In this document: positions 42,634 to 52,565 of the stretch, piece after piece
Layout of the letters: each line of letters begins with the position of its first letter
Numbering within the stretch: position 1 is the stretch's first letter
Assembly: GCF_013284245.2 (NCBI RefSeq)
Contig: NZ_CP085876.1
Span: 4,986,001-5,050,000 of the forward strand
DNA from: Brevibacillus sp. DP1.3A
Lineage (GTDB): Bacteria > Bacillota > Bacilli > Brevibacillales > Brevibacillaceae
Reading direction: 5' to 3'
DNA: 64,000 bases
Position numbers and translations under genes: made by a program
Notes under the pieces: model-generated
The model's input: the letters and a program-made list of their open reading frames with translations, nothing else
What the model was told of the DNA's origin: nothing
Database searches by the model: none

Positions 42634-43836
42634 CTAGGCTATTTTCGTCACTTTCTTCGCGTTCTGTACCATTTTTGAGACGCACGCCCAAAGTATGAAG
42701 CCAACCAGGAGAAAGCCGACATTCATGCTGATGACGCCTCCCCATCCGTATGCGGACCAAAACAATCCTCCGATTGTTCCTCCTACACTTGAGCCCGTAT
42801 AGTAGAAAAATAAGTACAAGGAAGAGGCCTGTGCTTTGTTCTGTAAAGCAAGCTGTCCTACCCAGCTGCTTGCAACGGCATGAGCTCCAAAAAATCCAAA
42901 AGTAAAAAATCCAAGTCCTCCTATTTTTAGAATGAGATTCGCTTCCCACGTCAAGCAGACGCCGATCAATGCGAGAATCAAGCTTATGAATAATAGCTTT
43001 TGCTTACCATGACGATCTATTAATTTTCCTATCCAGACAGAGCTGAACATTCCGATGATCATAATTAAAAATGTCCAACTTATAAATGTTTGGCTGAGTG
43101 AATAGGGCTTTTCGAGCAATACATAAGCGATGTAATTGAACAGCGCTACATTACTCCCTAAAAGTATAAAGCCGATGACAAATAAACAAATGAGACTTGG
43201 AGCCTTTAGATGGTCTATTAAAGACAGACCTAATTTTCTAATTACGAATGGGCGTGCTTTGAAATTTTGTGACGGTGGTAAGGCGTTCCAAAAAATCAGT
43301 GTGGCAGCCAAACTGATGAGACCAATCCCCCCTATTGCGATCTGCCAGCCGAAGTAGTCACTCATCATTCCAGAGAAAACCCTGCCAAACACAGCCCCAA
43401 TGGAATTGCCGCATATATAGAGACCCATAGCCGCTCCCAAACTTTTGGATTCGATTTCTTCTCCGAGATAGGCCATTGCGATGGAGGGTAAACCGGCCAA
43501 TGAAATTCCTTCAATCGTTCGCAATACTAGGAGAACATGAAAATTCGAACTAAATGCTGTGAGAATACAAAACACAGACGAAGCGAGCATGGAAACGATC
43601 ATGATTGGCTTGCGTCCCCATACTTCTGACAGCGACCCAAAAATGAGCATACTGATGGCAAGAACCATCGTTGTAATGGAGAGGGAAAAGCTTGCTGTCG
43701 TTGGACTAACCGAAAATTCTTTTGAAAATTCCGGCATTAAAGGCTGTACGCAGTAAAGAATAGCAAACGTATTGAAACCAGCAGCAAAAAAAGCAAAGCT
43801 GGTTTTGCGGAAGAGTGGCGTGCCTTGTTGTATCAT
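42634..43836 (-). CDS. MFS transporter, YnfM/AraJ-like
   Basis: A 400-residue, 12-helix major facilitator. The helix 1 to loop 2-3 region reads FNTFAILYCVQPLMPEFSKEFSVSPTTASFSLS, with FGSLSEVWGRKPIMI as the loop signature. GLPSIAMAYLGEEI and a repeat of the pattern in the second half follow. This branch exports small organic compounds (for example sugars, arabinose-like or drug-like molecules); the substrate is unknown. It is divergent from a LysR gene, the usual local regulator, with about 130 bp between the starts. Confidence 0.88.
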   Translation of the reverse strand: MIQQGTPLFRKTSFAFFAAGFNTFAILYCVQPLMPEFSKEFSVSPTTASFSLSITTMVLAISMLIFGSLSEVWGRKPIMIVSMLASSVFCILTAFSSNFHVLLVLRTIEGISLAGLPSIAMAYLGEEIESKSLGAAMGLYICGNSIGAVFGRVFSGMMSDYFGWQIAIGGIGLISLAATLIFWNALPPSQNFKARPFVIRKLGLSLIDHLKAPSLICLFVIGFILLGSNVALFNYIAYVLLEKPYSLSQTFISWTFLIMIIGMFSSVWIGKLIDRHGKQKLLFISLILALIGVCLTWEANLILKIGGLGFFTFGFFGAHAVASSWVGQLALQNKAQASSLYLFFYYTGSSVGGTIGGLFWSAYGWGGVISMNVGFLLVGFILWACVSKMVQNAKKVTKIA

Positions 43837-43969
43837 GTGATCACCATATCATTTCAGGATGATTATGGTTTCATGGTATCACCATTTATCTATGATGTAT
43901 AATTCATTATAATCATGTTTTTCATGCATTTATGTAATGAAAAATCCGAACGGAAAGTGGTGCTTTCGA

Positions 43970-44854
43970 ATGGAATGGCAACAATTTGAATATTTTCAGA
44001 CACTGGCAAGAATCCAACACGTGACACATGCTGCCAAAGCTCTCTCGATTTCCCAGTCTGCCCTTAGTCGTTCGATTGCCCGATTTGAGGATGAAGTAGG
44101 CGTGCCCTTATTTGACCGTCAGGGACGTTCGATACGGCTCAATAAATATGGTCATCTCTTTTTAAAGCGAGTCGAAAATATGATGAAGGAATTCCATGAA
44201 GGAAAACAAGAAATCATGGATTTACTTGATCCAGATAAGGGTGAAGTGTCTCTTGGGTTTCTGCACACGCTAAGTACCAGTCGTATCCCTGATTTACTTG
44301 CTTCTTTTCGCTCCCACTACCCAAACATTCATTTTCGCCTCGGACAAGGTCCCTCCCATACGCTTATGAATCAGTTGCAAGGAGGAGAATTTGATCTTTG
44401 TCTACTTGCTCCTATGGATATGAAATCTCCCTTTGTATGGAAGCCGCTTTGGAATGAAGAACTTTTTGTAATTGTCCCCAAAGACCACAAATATGCAAAT
44501 CGTCCCTCGATTACTTTGGAAGAGATTGCAGATGAAGCATTTATTCATTTAAAAGAAGGGTACTCCCTTCGTATCACCGTCGAGCAATTGTTTCAAGAAG
44601 CTGGCATTACACCTCCGATTACATTTGAAGGCGAAGAAGCAGACACCGTTGCAGGACTGGTCGCTGCTGGGCTAGGAATCTCCCTTTTGCCCAATTTAAA
44701 GGGCACGGACCAGAGTAAGATCACACAAATCCCTGTCAAAAGCCCGAAGTGCCAACGGACAATTGGAATTGCTTGGGTAGAAGGGAGATATTTATCACCT
44801 GCCACTGAAAAATTCAAACAATTTGTTATGAACCATGCCTGCGATTTTGAATAG
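43970..44854 (+). CDS. LysR-family regulator (first)
   Basis: A 294-residue LysR protein. The N-terminal helix-turn-helix is MEWQQFEYFQTLARIQHVTHAAKALSISQSALSRSIARFEDEVGVPLFDR, followed by a periplasmic-binding-like effector domain. It probably controls the divergent MFS gene at 42634-43836. The ATG at 43970 is chosen because conservation starts there and GGAAAGTGG lies upstream; the frame is open for 11 more codons. Its sequence is clearly related to the second LysR gene at 46362. Confidence 0.9.
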   Translation: MEWQQFEYFQTLARIQHVTHAAKALSISQSALSRSIARFEDEVGVPLFDRQGRSIRLNKYGHLFLKRVENMMKEFHEGKQEIMDLLDPDKGEVSLGFLHTLSTSRIPDLLASFRSHYPNIHFRLGQGPSHTLMNQLQGGEFDLCLLAPMDMKSPFVWKPLWNEELFVIVPKDHKYANRPSITLEEIADEAFIHLKEGYSLRITVEQLFQEAGITPPITFEGEEADTVAGLVAAGLGISLLPNLKGTDQSKITQIPVKSPKCQRTIGIAWVEGRYLSPATEKFKQFVMNHACDFE

Positions 44855-44866
44855 GGATGAGTGAAT

Positions 44867-46249
44867 CTACGACTCCCCCGCTTGCCTTGATTCCCGTCGC
44901 CAACTTCTAAGTACCAAAGACAATGAGATTGTCGTGAGGATAATGCCAAGCGCTTGCAAACCCTCGGCGCTAAACTTATCTCCCATTACAATGCTTATCA
45001 ACAACGAGGAGAGAATGGTTCCCAGGTATCTGGATGTTTGAAATAATCCGGATGCTACTCCGATGATTTCTTTTGGAGAGCTTTTGAACAAGGCTGCTTG
45101 CATTCCGACATTGTTTAACCCGTTGCTAATACCGAATGCTGCTAACGCCACACACACACTGATCACATGTGAATCTTGATTGAACGTCACGAGCCACAAT
45201 GACCCAAATGTCATAAGCATGGCGGATGCGAACAATGCCGGCCGAGGTCCTGATTGATCAATCCATCTTCCTGCTATTGGAGACACAACGAGTGAGCATA
45301 AACCTAAGCTGAGCATGAGCATTCCTGTATGGAACTCGCTGACATGACGAACCATTTGCAAGTAGGACGGAAGCCCGAAAAAGAGCGAATAAAAAAGGAC
45401 GTTAACGAGCATGAATTCAATATTGACCCACGTCATCGCAGGATACTTGGCGAATGTCCGTAGAGGAATAAACGGAGACGTCGTTTTTAACTCATGTCGT
45501 ACGAAAGCCCCCAGTGTAACGAGGCCGATCCCTCCAACCACGATATGCCACCATGTGACATGCCCCGATGATTTTGCTGACAGTAATCCAATGAGCAGTG
45601 CAACCAGACCCACTGCGAAGAGCATGATCCCTGTTGCATCAATCAGCTCCAACCATTTTCGAAAGGACATGTTATGTGCAACAGATGCTGCCGATTCATC
45701 CTTTGGAATCATCTTCCAGGCTAACAGTAAGCTCGCCACCACGAACGGAATATTAATGAGAAAGATAGCAGACCAATCCCAATAATGAATCAATACCCCT
45801 CCGATAAAAGGTCCAATTGCTGCTGCTCCGGATAGGAATATGGACAGTACGGAAAGCGCAGTCGCTTGTTTCTCCGTAATATGAATTCGTACAATGGCCA
45901 TTCCAACCGCAACCATCATGCTTGTTCCGATCGATTGCACAATTCGGAACACAATGAGCCACCCAAAGCTTGGTGATAATGGAGCCAATAATGAAGCAAC
46001 GAAAGATACGACAAGCCCGGTAAGAAATATCTTCTTACGACCGAACAAATCGCTTGCCTTTCCCATGACAGGCTGAGCGATCGCACTCGCAATGTAAAAC
46101 GAGAAAATAATCCACGAAACAACAGTGAAGTCAAGACGGTACACATTTTGCAGCCTTGCAATCGCAACAGAAATCATCGAAGAATTTAATGGGTTCAATA
46201 ATATCCCCAGTCCAACGGAAATCATCAACCACCTGTTGTGAGTCCCCAT
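44867..46249 (-). CDS. MFS transporter, DHA2-like
   Basis: A 460-residue multidrug-type exporter with 12 to 14 membrane helices: LLNPLNSSMISVAIARLQNVY in helix 1, GKASDLFGRKKIFLTG in loop 2-3, QSIGTSMMVAVGMAIVRIHI in helix 4 and GPFIGGVLIHYWDWSAIFLINIPF. The start at 46249 has GGGGGG six bases upstream; an ATG two codons earlier abuts that site. It is divergent from the second LysR gene and converges on the first LysR gene with 12 bp between stops. Confidence 0.9.
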   Translation of the reverse strand: MGTHNRWLMISVGLGILLNPLNSSMISVAIARLQNVYRLDFTVVSWIIFSFYIASAIAQPVMGKASDLFGRKKIFLTGLVVSFVASLLAPLSPSFGWLIVFRIVQSIGTSMMVAVGMAIVRIHITEKQATALSVLSIFLSGAAAIGPFIGGVLIHYWDWSAIFLINIPFVVASLLLAWKMIPKDESAASVAHNMSFRKWLELIDATGIMLFAVGLVALLIGLLSAKSSGHVTWWHIVVGGIGLVTLGAFVRHELKTTSPFIPLRTFAKYPAMTWVNIEFMLVNVLFYSLFFGLPSYLQMVRHVSEFHTGMLMLSLGLCSLVVSPIAGRWIDQSGPRPALFASAMLMTFGSLWLVTFNQDSHVISVCVALAAFGISNGLNNVGMQAALFKSSPKEIIGVASGLFQTSRYLGTILSSLLISIVMGDKFSAEGLQALGIILTTISLSLVLRSWRRESRQAGES

Positions 46250-46361
46250 TTTCATCCCCCCTTAAAGCGTTTTGATGATATCGTACTGGAAATCAAACAT
46301 TTACTCCAACGCATTTCATGTTATGATTTCATAGATTGAAAGGAATGAATGGAGGAGCTAC

Positions 46362-47249
46362 ATGGAACTTCTTCAATTGCAATACTTTCTTACGGTAGCT
46401 CGTATGGAGCATATGACCGAAGCTGCGAGAAGTCTGCATGTGACCCAATCGTCTCTAAGCAAAACGATTCAACGATTAGAGGAGGATCTGGGAGTCCCGC
46501 TCTTTGATCGAAAAGGGAGAAAGCTACGTCTGAATGAGTTCGGAAGCAAATTCCTTTGCCGTGTGGAAAGAGCTTTATTTGAATTAGAACAGGGGAAGCT
46601 AGAGCTTAGCGATTTGTCCAACCCGGAACATGGCACACTTGAATTGGCGGTGACAACTGCAAGCACGCTGCCCAATATCCTTCGCGAGTTTCGGAAAAAG
46701 CGGCCCGATATCCAATTCCATGTACAAATGCTCACCACGCAGGAAATGGTTACGCTTCTTCATAGAGGAGAGGTCGATTTTTGCTTGTCCTCCCCTCCGA
46801 TACAAGACGATGACATTGAATGTCAAATCGTCTTCATTGACCCTATCCTCGTAGCTGTTCCAAGGGGACATCGACTAGCAGACCGAAGTATCGTATCTTT
46901 GACAGAACTGAAGGATGAATCGTTTGTCGGTGTAAAGAAAGGGTACGGTACACGCGATTTCGTAGACGCTATATGCAAGTCAGCTGGATTCGCACCTACA
47001 TATGTGTATGAGGGAGATGAACCTGCAAGGCTAATCCAGCTGGTGGAAGCAGAAATTGGCATAGCCTTCATACCAAGCACAGCAAGAGATTCTCGTGAAC
47101 AAATCAAGTATCTCCAAGTAGAAAATCACGAATTGGTACGGGAAATCGCATTATTATGGCACAGGAGTCGGTACATTTCGCGAGCCGCTCAAGAATTCCG
47201 TGAGGTTGTTGTCGATTATTTTGGGGATGTATGCAAACTTGAGAGGTGA
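46362..47249 (+). CDS. LysR-family regulator (second)
   Basis: A 295-residue LysR protein with MELLQLQYFLTVARMEHMTEAARSLHVTQSSLSKTIQRLEEDLGVPLFDRKGRKLRLNEFG at its N-terminus and a substrate-binding-like C-terminal domain. It is probably the regulator of the divergent DHA2-like transporter. A small cysteine-rich gene follows after 6 bp and should be cotranscribed. Together with the neighbouring pair it forms two tandem transporter/LysR cassettes. Confidence 0.91.
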   Translation: MELLQLQYFLTVARMEHMTEAARSLHVTQSSLSKTIQRLEEDLGVPLFDRKGRKLRLNEFGSKFLCRVERALFELEQGKLELSDLSNPEHGTLELAVTTASTLPNILREFRKKRPDIQFHVQMLTTQEMVTLLHRGEVDFCLSSPPIQDDDIECQIVFIDPILVAVPRGHRLADRSIVSLTELKDESFVGVKKGYGTRDFVDAICKSAGFAPTYVYEGDEPARLIQLVEAEIGIAFIPSTARDSREQIKYLQVENHELVREIALLWHRSRYISRAAQEFREVVVDYFGDVCKLER

Positions 47250-47255
47250 TAAATC

Positions 47256-47546
47256 ATGAAACTTCACGATTGTCCTACTTGTAGTACCAACAGTCAAGAA
47301 TGTATGATCGTCATCGAGAATGCGTTGCACCCTACAGCTGAGAGATTAACGTGCAGGATATGTTCCTGGAGCGGCAAGTGGTCGGACATGAAAGTGCGCG
47401 AGATCCCAGACGAACCAATCCCGGGCGTCGAACCGATTACCGACTATGGTGTGCTACATTCAGATCAAATTCGACTTCGATATACAGGAGGTTGTTGCCC
47501 TCATTGTGGGGGCGATGATCCTTTATGCTGGTGCCATGCATTTTAG
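47256..47546 (+). CDS. Small cysteine-rich, probably zinc-binding protein
   Basis: A 96-residue protein with four cysteine groups: CPTC near residue 6, CRIC near 41, GGCCPHCGG near 79-85 and CWCHAF at the end. The spacing suggests one or two zinc ribbons. No family is recognised. It begins 6 bp after the second LysR gene, with the GAGAGGTGATAA ribosome-binding site inside the end of that gene, and is followed by a terminator. A partner or modulator of the LysR/transporter cassette is possible, but this is only context. Confidence 0.7.
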   Translation: MKLHDCPTCSTNSQECMIVIENALHPTAERLTCRICSWSGKWSDMKVREIPDEPIPGVEPITDYGVLHSDQIRLRYTGGCCPHCGGDDPLCWCHAF

Positions 47547-47572
47547 GTGCAGGCATAACCCACTAGCTGAAC

Positions 47573-47609
47573 AAAAAAACAGACACGTCACATTCGCGTG
47601 TCTGTTTTT
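47573..47609. terminator. Bidirectional terminator
   Basis: AAACAGACACG / CGTGTCTGTTT stem between the convergent Cys-rich gene and ABC ATPase gene; it overlaps the last codons of the ATPase gene. Confidence 0.85.
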
Positions 47610-48481
47610 GTGGAGGCTACAGGCGCCTTTAGGATAATTCGATCATCTTCCAGCTCGATTCGGAGCTTGCCGTCCGCCTGGATCGCCTGGAGGTACTCCA
47701 TTGGGATCTGGAGCCTCCCCACCTGATCAAGCACAGCTAGTTCCTCATGAGTGTCCTCGTTAGCTGACTCATCCGAAGACTCGGAAGTGTTTTCTTCCGT
47801 TCCTTTTCGCCGCAACAACTCGCTGGACGTTTTCCCATCCCTAATGGCTACGACACGATCGACTTTGCGTGCCAGCTCCAAGTCATGAGTCACGATGACG
47901 ACGGTTAGCCCAAACGAACGGTTCAGCTCTTGAAACAAATCGAGAATGATAGCTGCCGTTCGAGTGTCTACACTGCCAGTCGGTTCATCTGCCAAAAGCA
48001 GCTTGGGCTCGTTCGCCAACGCGATCGCGATGGCTACCCGTTGTTGCTCCCCGCCGGAAAGTTCGCTCAGCTTGTTCTTTTTTCGGTGGCCCAGCCCCAC
48101 GAGTTCCAACAACTCGTGGGCGCGCTCCCTTTTTCGCTTGCCCCTCAAAAGCATTGGCATCTCCACATTTTGCAGTGCGGATAGATACGGGATCAGATTG
48201 CGGGCGTTGTTCTGCCAGACAAAGCCTACGGTCTGCAAGCGATACTGAACCAGCTCGGAAGTCGTCAATCGAAATAAATCAGCTCCCGCGACGGAAAGTT
48301 TTCCTGCTGAAGGACGGTCCAGCCCTCCCAGCATGTTCAAAAGTGTTGATTTGCCACTGCCACTATTTCCAATGATCCCCATCAGCTCTCCGGTCTCTAC
48401 ACGCAAATCCAACCCTTGCAGCGCGACCACTTCTAGATCATTTGCCTTGTAGATTTTCACCAAATTTTCGCATACGATCAT
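47588..48481 (-). CDS. ABC transporter ATPase with C-terminal AbrB-like domain
   Basis: A LolD/MacB-type ATPase of 297 residues. Walker A is GNSGSGKST (about 38), the Q-loop region FVWQNN, the signature [12 protein letters not shown] (about 140), and Walker [13 protein letters not shown]. After about residue 225 it continues through an acidic linker ([19 protein letters not shown]) into [19 protein letters not shown] and [12 protein letters not shown], a good match to a SpoVT/AbrB swapped-hairpin unit. It is the last gene of a four-gene export operon, 4 bp after the permease gene. Confidence 0.88.
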   Translation of the reverse strand: MIVCENLVKIYKANDLEVVALQGLDLRVETGELMGIIGNSGSGKSTLLNMLGGLDRPSAGKLSVAGADLFRLTTSELVQYRLQTVGFVWQNNARNLIPYLSALQNVEMPMLLRGKRKRERAHELLELVGLGHRKKNKLSELSGGEQQRVAIAIALANEPKLLLADEPTGSVDTRTAAIILDLFQELNRSFGLTVVIVTHDLELARKVDRVVAIRDGKTSSELLRRKGTEENTSESSDESANEDTHEELAVLDQVGRLQIPMEYLQAIQADGKLRIELEDDRIILKAPVASTKTDTRM

Positions 48482-48485
48482 CTGA

Positions 48486-51374
48486 TTAGTCCTCCCCCAG
48501 CTTTACGGCTTGATGGATCTGCATCCGTGACAGCAGAATACCAACGATCCCGATTCCGATAACCAGTGTCACGGCAATGAACGTATAAATGATTTGTTCA
48601 TCTTGCAGCATCGAAATAACGGTAAAGGGAGGAACTTGCTTATCGGCATGTAAATAGAGACTAAGTGCAGGCAAAAACAGGCTATTTGCCAGCTTGCCCG
48701 CTGTCATTCCCATCGCAAAAGCGACGCCAAACGTCAAGAGTTGCTCCCATGCGAGTATGGCAAGAAGCTGTCTGAATGGCATTCCCATCGCGCGGAACAC
48801 GCCGTATTGCAATTTTCTGGCTCCAAGTGTAAGCACCCAGTACAACACGTAGCCGATAAAGGTGACCAGCATGGAAAGCAGGAACCCAAGCGTCAGTGAT
48901 CCGTTCAGCCCCAAATAAAAGGCGCTGTTTTTCGTCTGGATCACTTGCTGTTTGGCATTATTCAGCATGGCGAGCTTGACTCCCTCTTGTGACAGTCCCT
49001 TGTAAAGCGATTCAGAAGACGATCCCTCTTTCATTTTGATCCAAACCTCATACGGCTCCAGACGCATCTTGTCTTGCACAAACGGGAGATTGGCGACTGC
49101 CAAATACCGTTCTTCCATTCTGCTTCCATATGTGCTTTTTTCAGGCGCAGGATTCCATCCCGGCCAGTAATCCACGATAGCATACACAATCATTTCAACC
49201 CTGCGAGAATCCCCCCAACCGAGCAGGATGGTTTGTCCCTCCACCACGTGCAGCTTGTCAGCGAGGCTGCGAGACAACAATAGGGCATGCGGTTCTTTTG
49301 CTATCAAATTCAAATAATCGTGGAAGTGATGCGGAAGCAAGTCAGACTTCATCCAAGCGGTCTTAGCAAACTCTTTGGGCTCGATCCCCATCAAGGTGAT
49401 GTCCTTCACAGGATCGCCACGAAAAGAAGCCTCCGCCAGGCCGTTCACAAAGACTTTTGTTGCATGCTCAACCTCAGGCAATCGACTGTACACTTCGAAA
49501 TCCGGCTCTACAAACTGAATGGGAGGAGCTGCAGGCGCTTGTTCCACTTCTGCTTCCTCACCTTCTTCCGCATTCCTTCCTCCCCGATAGACCGTTACTT
49601 CCGGTTTGTCGCTCTGCCACTCTGCCTTCAAACGAATATCCGCGCCGATATGGTAACGAATTCTCTCCTCTGCATTTTGATTGATCGTCCGTGCCATGCT
49701 TGCACTGAACATTCCTACTGCGACCGTAATCGTCACAAACAGCATGAGAAAATGATACTGTCGTGGAGCTCTCCCTACCTGAACCAGCGTCGTATGCAGA
49801 GAAAGCGGGAAGAAGGAACGTCCTGCCCAAGACATCAGACGCAGGAGCCACGGGTATAATCGGAGAAGCAGTAGGCCAAGACCGAGCGAAAACAGAACGG
49901 GCACAAAAAAGAGAAGGAAATCGATCGAGATGGCCGTAGCCCCTTCGCTCGTTTTTGCTGCGGTTTCAGCGGCGTTTTGATAGGAATACCATCCATACCA
50001 CGATATCGCAAGCAGCAATACATCGAAAAACAGCCGGTGCCAAATGGCGGATCCACTCATTCTCGCCATGTTTTGTTTGTGCGTGACGATATTTTGCCTG
50101 GTTGCCAGAAACACAGAAATCAAAACAAGTGTGATACAAGCAACCACCATCCACGCTGCATACACGAACACTTCCGGACTGATCGTGACATCCAAACCTT
50201 TGCGATCGACAAATTCGAGAAATCCATTCGAGACGCCAAGTATCTTACTAAGCTGAATCCCCACAAAGGGACCGATCAAGAAGGCGCATAACCCAAGAAT
50301 GGCCATCTCCATAAAATAAATAGAAAAAATCTGCATTCTGCTGGCTCCCCTGCTGCCCAGCACTGCGATTTCCGTTCGTTGCCTTTCCACAATTAATCCC
50401 GAAACCATCACGAGATAAAGGCCCAGCATAATGAAAATGGGGATGTAGAGAGACCAGAGAATGGTTTTGAATTGCTTCTCTTGCTCATTGTACTTGCCCA
50501 CAAGACTAGCCGCCGGAAACTGAACGTCGATTTCCGCTTTTTTCAATCCATGCTGTTGCAGCTTCCCTTCGATTCCGGCCACCAATGAATTCAGCTTCTC
50601 TGTATCACTGATCCGAAATGATTGATAGTGAAAGGCCGTATACATCTGGGTTGAAATGACTAGATTTTTCTCTTCCAAAAACACACTCCGAAAAAGCCGT
50701 TCATCCAATACGAAGCCACTGGAGTATTCACTAGTCGAAGCAAACCAATAAGGATCGTTCCCCTCTTTTTCCTTGAAAACACCGACTGGCTTGATTCGCA
50801 CCTTGAGTCCTTCTACCTGGATCGTGGTCAGCTCATACAAGCTGCCTAGCACCATCCGGCGGTCCTTTAACGCTTTTTCCGTTACCAGCGCTTCGTACAC
50901 GCCATCAACGGGGGTTGCAGCAGGCAGGCGACCGTCGACAAGCGTCATATGCTGCGCAAGTCCGCTCAGCGAATAGATCCGCGAACTGTCGGAACTGACC
51001 GTGCTCTTCGGCTGTATGTTTTCTTGAATAGCATTAAACGGAATGGTCCGCAAAACGGTCACTTCTGCATACACCGGGACATCCAGTTGAGCGATTACTT
51101 CGTTTTGCAGATGAGCGGTCATTTCGTCTACAAGAGCCGCCCCATTCTTTCCCAGTTTGTTTTGATTGACCCCAATCAGTAAGCCACCAGGGAAGCGGTT
51201 CACATTCTTCTGGTATTCCTCCAAATCCTTGGTCAACATGCGTTGGAGTACCCCTGACGTGAATGCGGGTATACTCGATACCAATCCGACAGCGACGACC
51301 AGCCCGATCAACAGACTGCCGACCAGCCAGCGGTTATTCATCATTTTCCGCAAGATCATTTGCAGCATCGCCAC
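48486..51374 (-). CDS. Large FtsX/MacB-type ABC permease
   Basis: A 962-residue membrane protein with an N-terminal membrane helix (LVGSLLIGLVVAVGLVSS), a large extracytoplasmic region, and FtsX-like helix sets in the middle (IPIFIMLGLYLVMVSGLIVERQRTEIAVLGSRGAS) and at the C-terminus (LGARKLQYGVFRAMGMPFRQLLAILAWEQLLTF). A long extracellular segment lies between them. This two-module layout is typical of exporters that act mechanically on lipoproteins or peptides. GTG start at 51374 with GGGGG eight bases upstream. It partners the adaptor and the two ATPases in this operon; the substrate is unknown. Confidence 0.88.
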   Translation of the reverse strand: MAMLQMILRKMMNNRWLVGSLLIGLVVAVGLVSSIPAFTSGVLQRMLTKDLEEYQKNVNRFPGGLLIGVNQNKLGKNGAALVDEMTAHLQNEVIAQLDVPVYAEVTVLRTIPFNAIQENIQPKSTVSSDSSRIYSLSGLAQHMTLVDGRLPAATPVDGVYEALVTEKALKDRRMVLGSLYELTTIQVEGLKVRIKPVGVFKEKEGNDPYWFASTSEYSSGFVLDERLFRSVFLEEKNLVISTQMYTAFHYQSFRISDTEKLNSLVAGIEGKLQQHGLKKAEIDVQFPAASLVGKYNEQEKQFKTILWSLYIPIFIMLGLYLVMVSGLIVERQRTEIAVLGSRGASRMQIFSIYFMEMAILGLCAFLIGPFVGIQLSKILGVSNGFLEFVDRKGLDVTISPEVFVYAAWMVVACITLVLISVFLATRQNIVTHKQNMARMSGSAIWHRLFFDVLLLAISWYGWYSYQNAAETAAKTSEGATAISIDFLLFFVPVLFSLGLGLLLLRLYPWLLRLMSWAGRSFFPLSLHTTLVQVGRAPRQYHFLMLFVTITVAVGMFSASMARTINQNAEERIRYHIGADIRLKAEWQSDKPEVTVYRGGRNAEEGEEAEVEQAPAAPPIQFVEPDFEVYSRLPEVEHATKVFVNGLAEASFRGDPVKDITLMGIEPKEFAKTAWMKSDLLPHHFHDYLNLIAKEPHALLLSRSLADKLHVVEGQTILLGWGDSRRVEMIVYAIVDYWPGWNPAPEKSTYGSRMEERYLAVANLPFVQDKMRLEPYEVWIKMKEGSSSESLYKGLSQEGVKLAMLNNAKQQVIQTKNSAFYLGLNGSLTLGFLLSMLVTFIGYVLYWVLTLGARKLQYGVFRAMGMPFRQLLAILAWEQLLTFGVAFAMGMTAGKLANSLFLPALSLYLHADKQVPPFTVISMLQDEQIIYTFIAVTLVIGIGIVGILLSRMQIHQAVKLGED

Positions 51375-51386
51375 GAAATTGTCCCC

Positions 51387-52565
51387 CTATTCCAAAATAA
51401 CCAGTTGGCCTGCCGATAGACCTTTGCGAATCTCAACCTCCCTCTGGGTGATGATACCAGTCTCCACGTCCACTTCCTTCTTGCTATTCCCGTCGAGCAC
51501 CCGAACGTACTTCCTACCTGATAATTCATGAAGTGCTTTTCTCGGTATAAAAAGCGTCTGATCCTGCTTGTCCACAATCACTTCAATACTAACTCCTGTC
51601 CCGATCTCCAAGCCCTTTGGAGGGATTTTCGGTGTAATGAGTAGACTTCTCTGATACAGCTTCGTCAAATCCTCTGGTAAATTGGATGGGACATGCAGGG
51701 GTGTCTGAACAACGGTCCCCTCGCCTTTTTCGCCGTCTTTGCCCGAGAGAATGACTTTCATCCCTTCCCTAACATCTTGCAGCGCCTCTTTCTCGGGAGC
51801 GGTATACACCACGAACAGCTTGTTCGGATCGCCTATGGTTACCAACTTTTGATGCGCCTCCACCTCATCCCCTACCTGTTGATTGCTTACGAAAAGCACG
51901 ATTCCGTCAAAAGGCGAGATCAGCTTGGTCTCGGCCCAACGCTGTTGCAGGTTCTTCAGGTCCATCTCTTTTTGCTTCACGTTCAGCCTGGCACGCTCCA
52001 CCACGTACTGCTGCTTCTTGGGATCCTGCAATTTCGCCAAGTCTAGCTTAACCTTTTCCAATTCGATCTTGGCTAGCTTGGTCTCGTCTACCTTGGCGTT
52101 CATCTCTGCCTTCAAAACGTCCAGCTTGGCGGATTCGACTTCGTAGTGATTATCCTGCTGGGCTTCAAGCAGCTCCAGCTTTGCCTTCTCCACTTCATAC
52201 CGGGCCGACTCGATCGACCTCTCCATTTCAGCCGCATCCAATTCAGCAAGTACCTGTCCTTTTTTCACCTGATCGCCGCCTTGGACAGAGAACGACTTCA
52301 GCCGCAGTCCCTTCGTCTCTGGGAAAGAGAGCTCCGCCGTTTTCACGGTCGTGAAGGAGGCGTTTCCTTTCACACTTTTTACGATCGTCCCTTGTAAAAC
52401 TTCTGCCACCTCGTATTTGATAGGCGAAGGCTCCACTAATGGCGGAGCCAGAACCTCCTCTTCCTTAGGGAATAGGGAACAGCCCGTCAACAAAAGGAAA
52501 ACGCTCAAGTACGCCCATTTTATTTTGCTATTCCTTGATACGACCGTCCTCCAATTCATAGACAT
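51387..52565 (-). CDS. HlyD-family adaptor lipoprotein
   Basis: A 392-residue membrane fusion protein anchored by a lipobox (FLLLTGC, Cys29). A lipoyl-like half motif (VQGGDQVKKGQVLAELDAAEMERSIESARYEVEKAK) is followed by a long coiled coil rich in K, E and L (about 130-215), the second lipoyl half (TKLISPFDGIVLFVSNQQVGDEVEA), and a beta-barrel plus membrane-proximal domain ending RKGLSAGQLVILE. It would link the ABC permease to the cell surface, as YknX does in Bacillus. Its start overlaps the end of the upstream ATPase gene by 38 bp, with GGAGGTGG as ribosome-binding site. Confidence 0.9.
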   Translation of the reverse strand: MSMNWRTVVSRNSKIKWAYLSVFLLLTGCSLFPKEEEVLAPPLVEPSPIKYEVAEVLQGTIVKSVKGNASFTTVKTAELSFPETKGLRLKSFSVQGGDQVKKGQVLAELDAAEMERSIESARYEVEKAKLELLEAQQDNHYEVESAKLDVLKAEMNAKVDETKLAKIELEKVKLDLAKLQDPKKQQYVVERARLNVKQKEMDLKNLQQRWAETKLISPFDGIVLFVSNQQVGDEVEAHQKLVTIGDPNKLFVVYTAPEKEALQDVREGMKVILSGKDGEKGEGTVVQTPLHVPSNLPEDLTKLYQRSLLITPKIPPKGLEIGTGVSIEVIVDKQDQTLFIPRKALHELSGRKYVRVLDGNSKKEVDVETGIITQREVEIRKGLSAGQLVILE

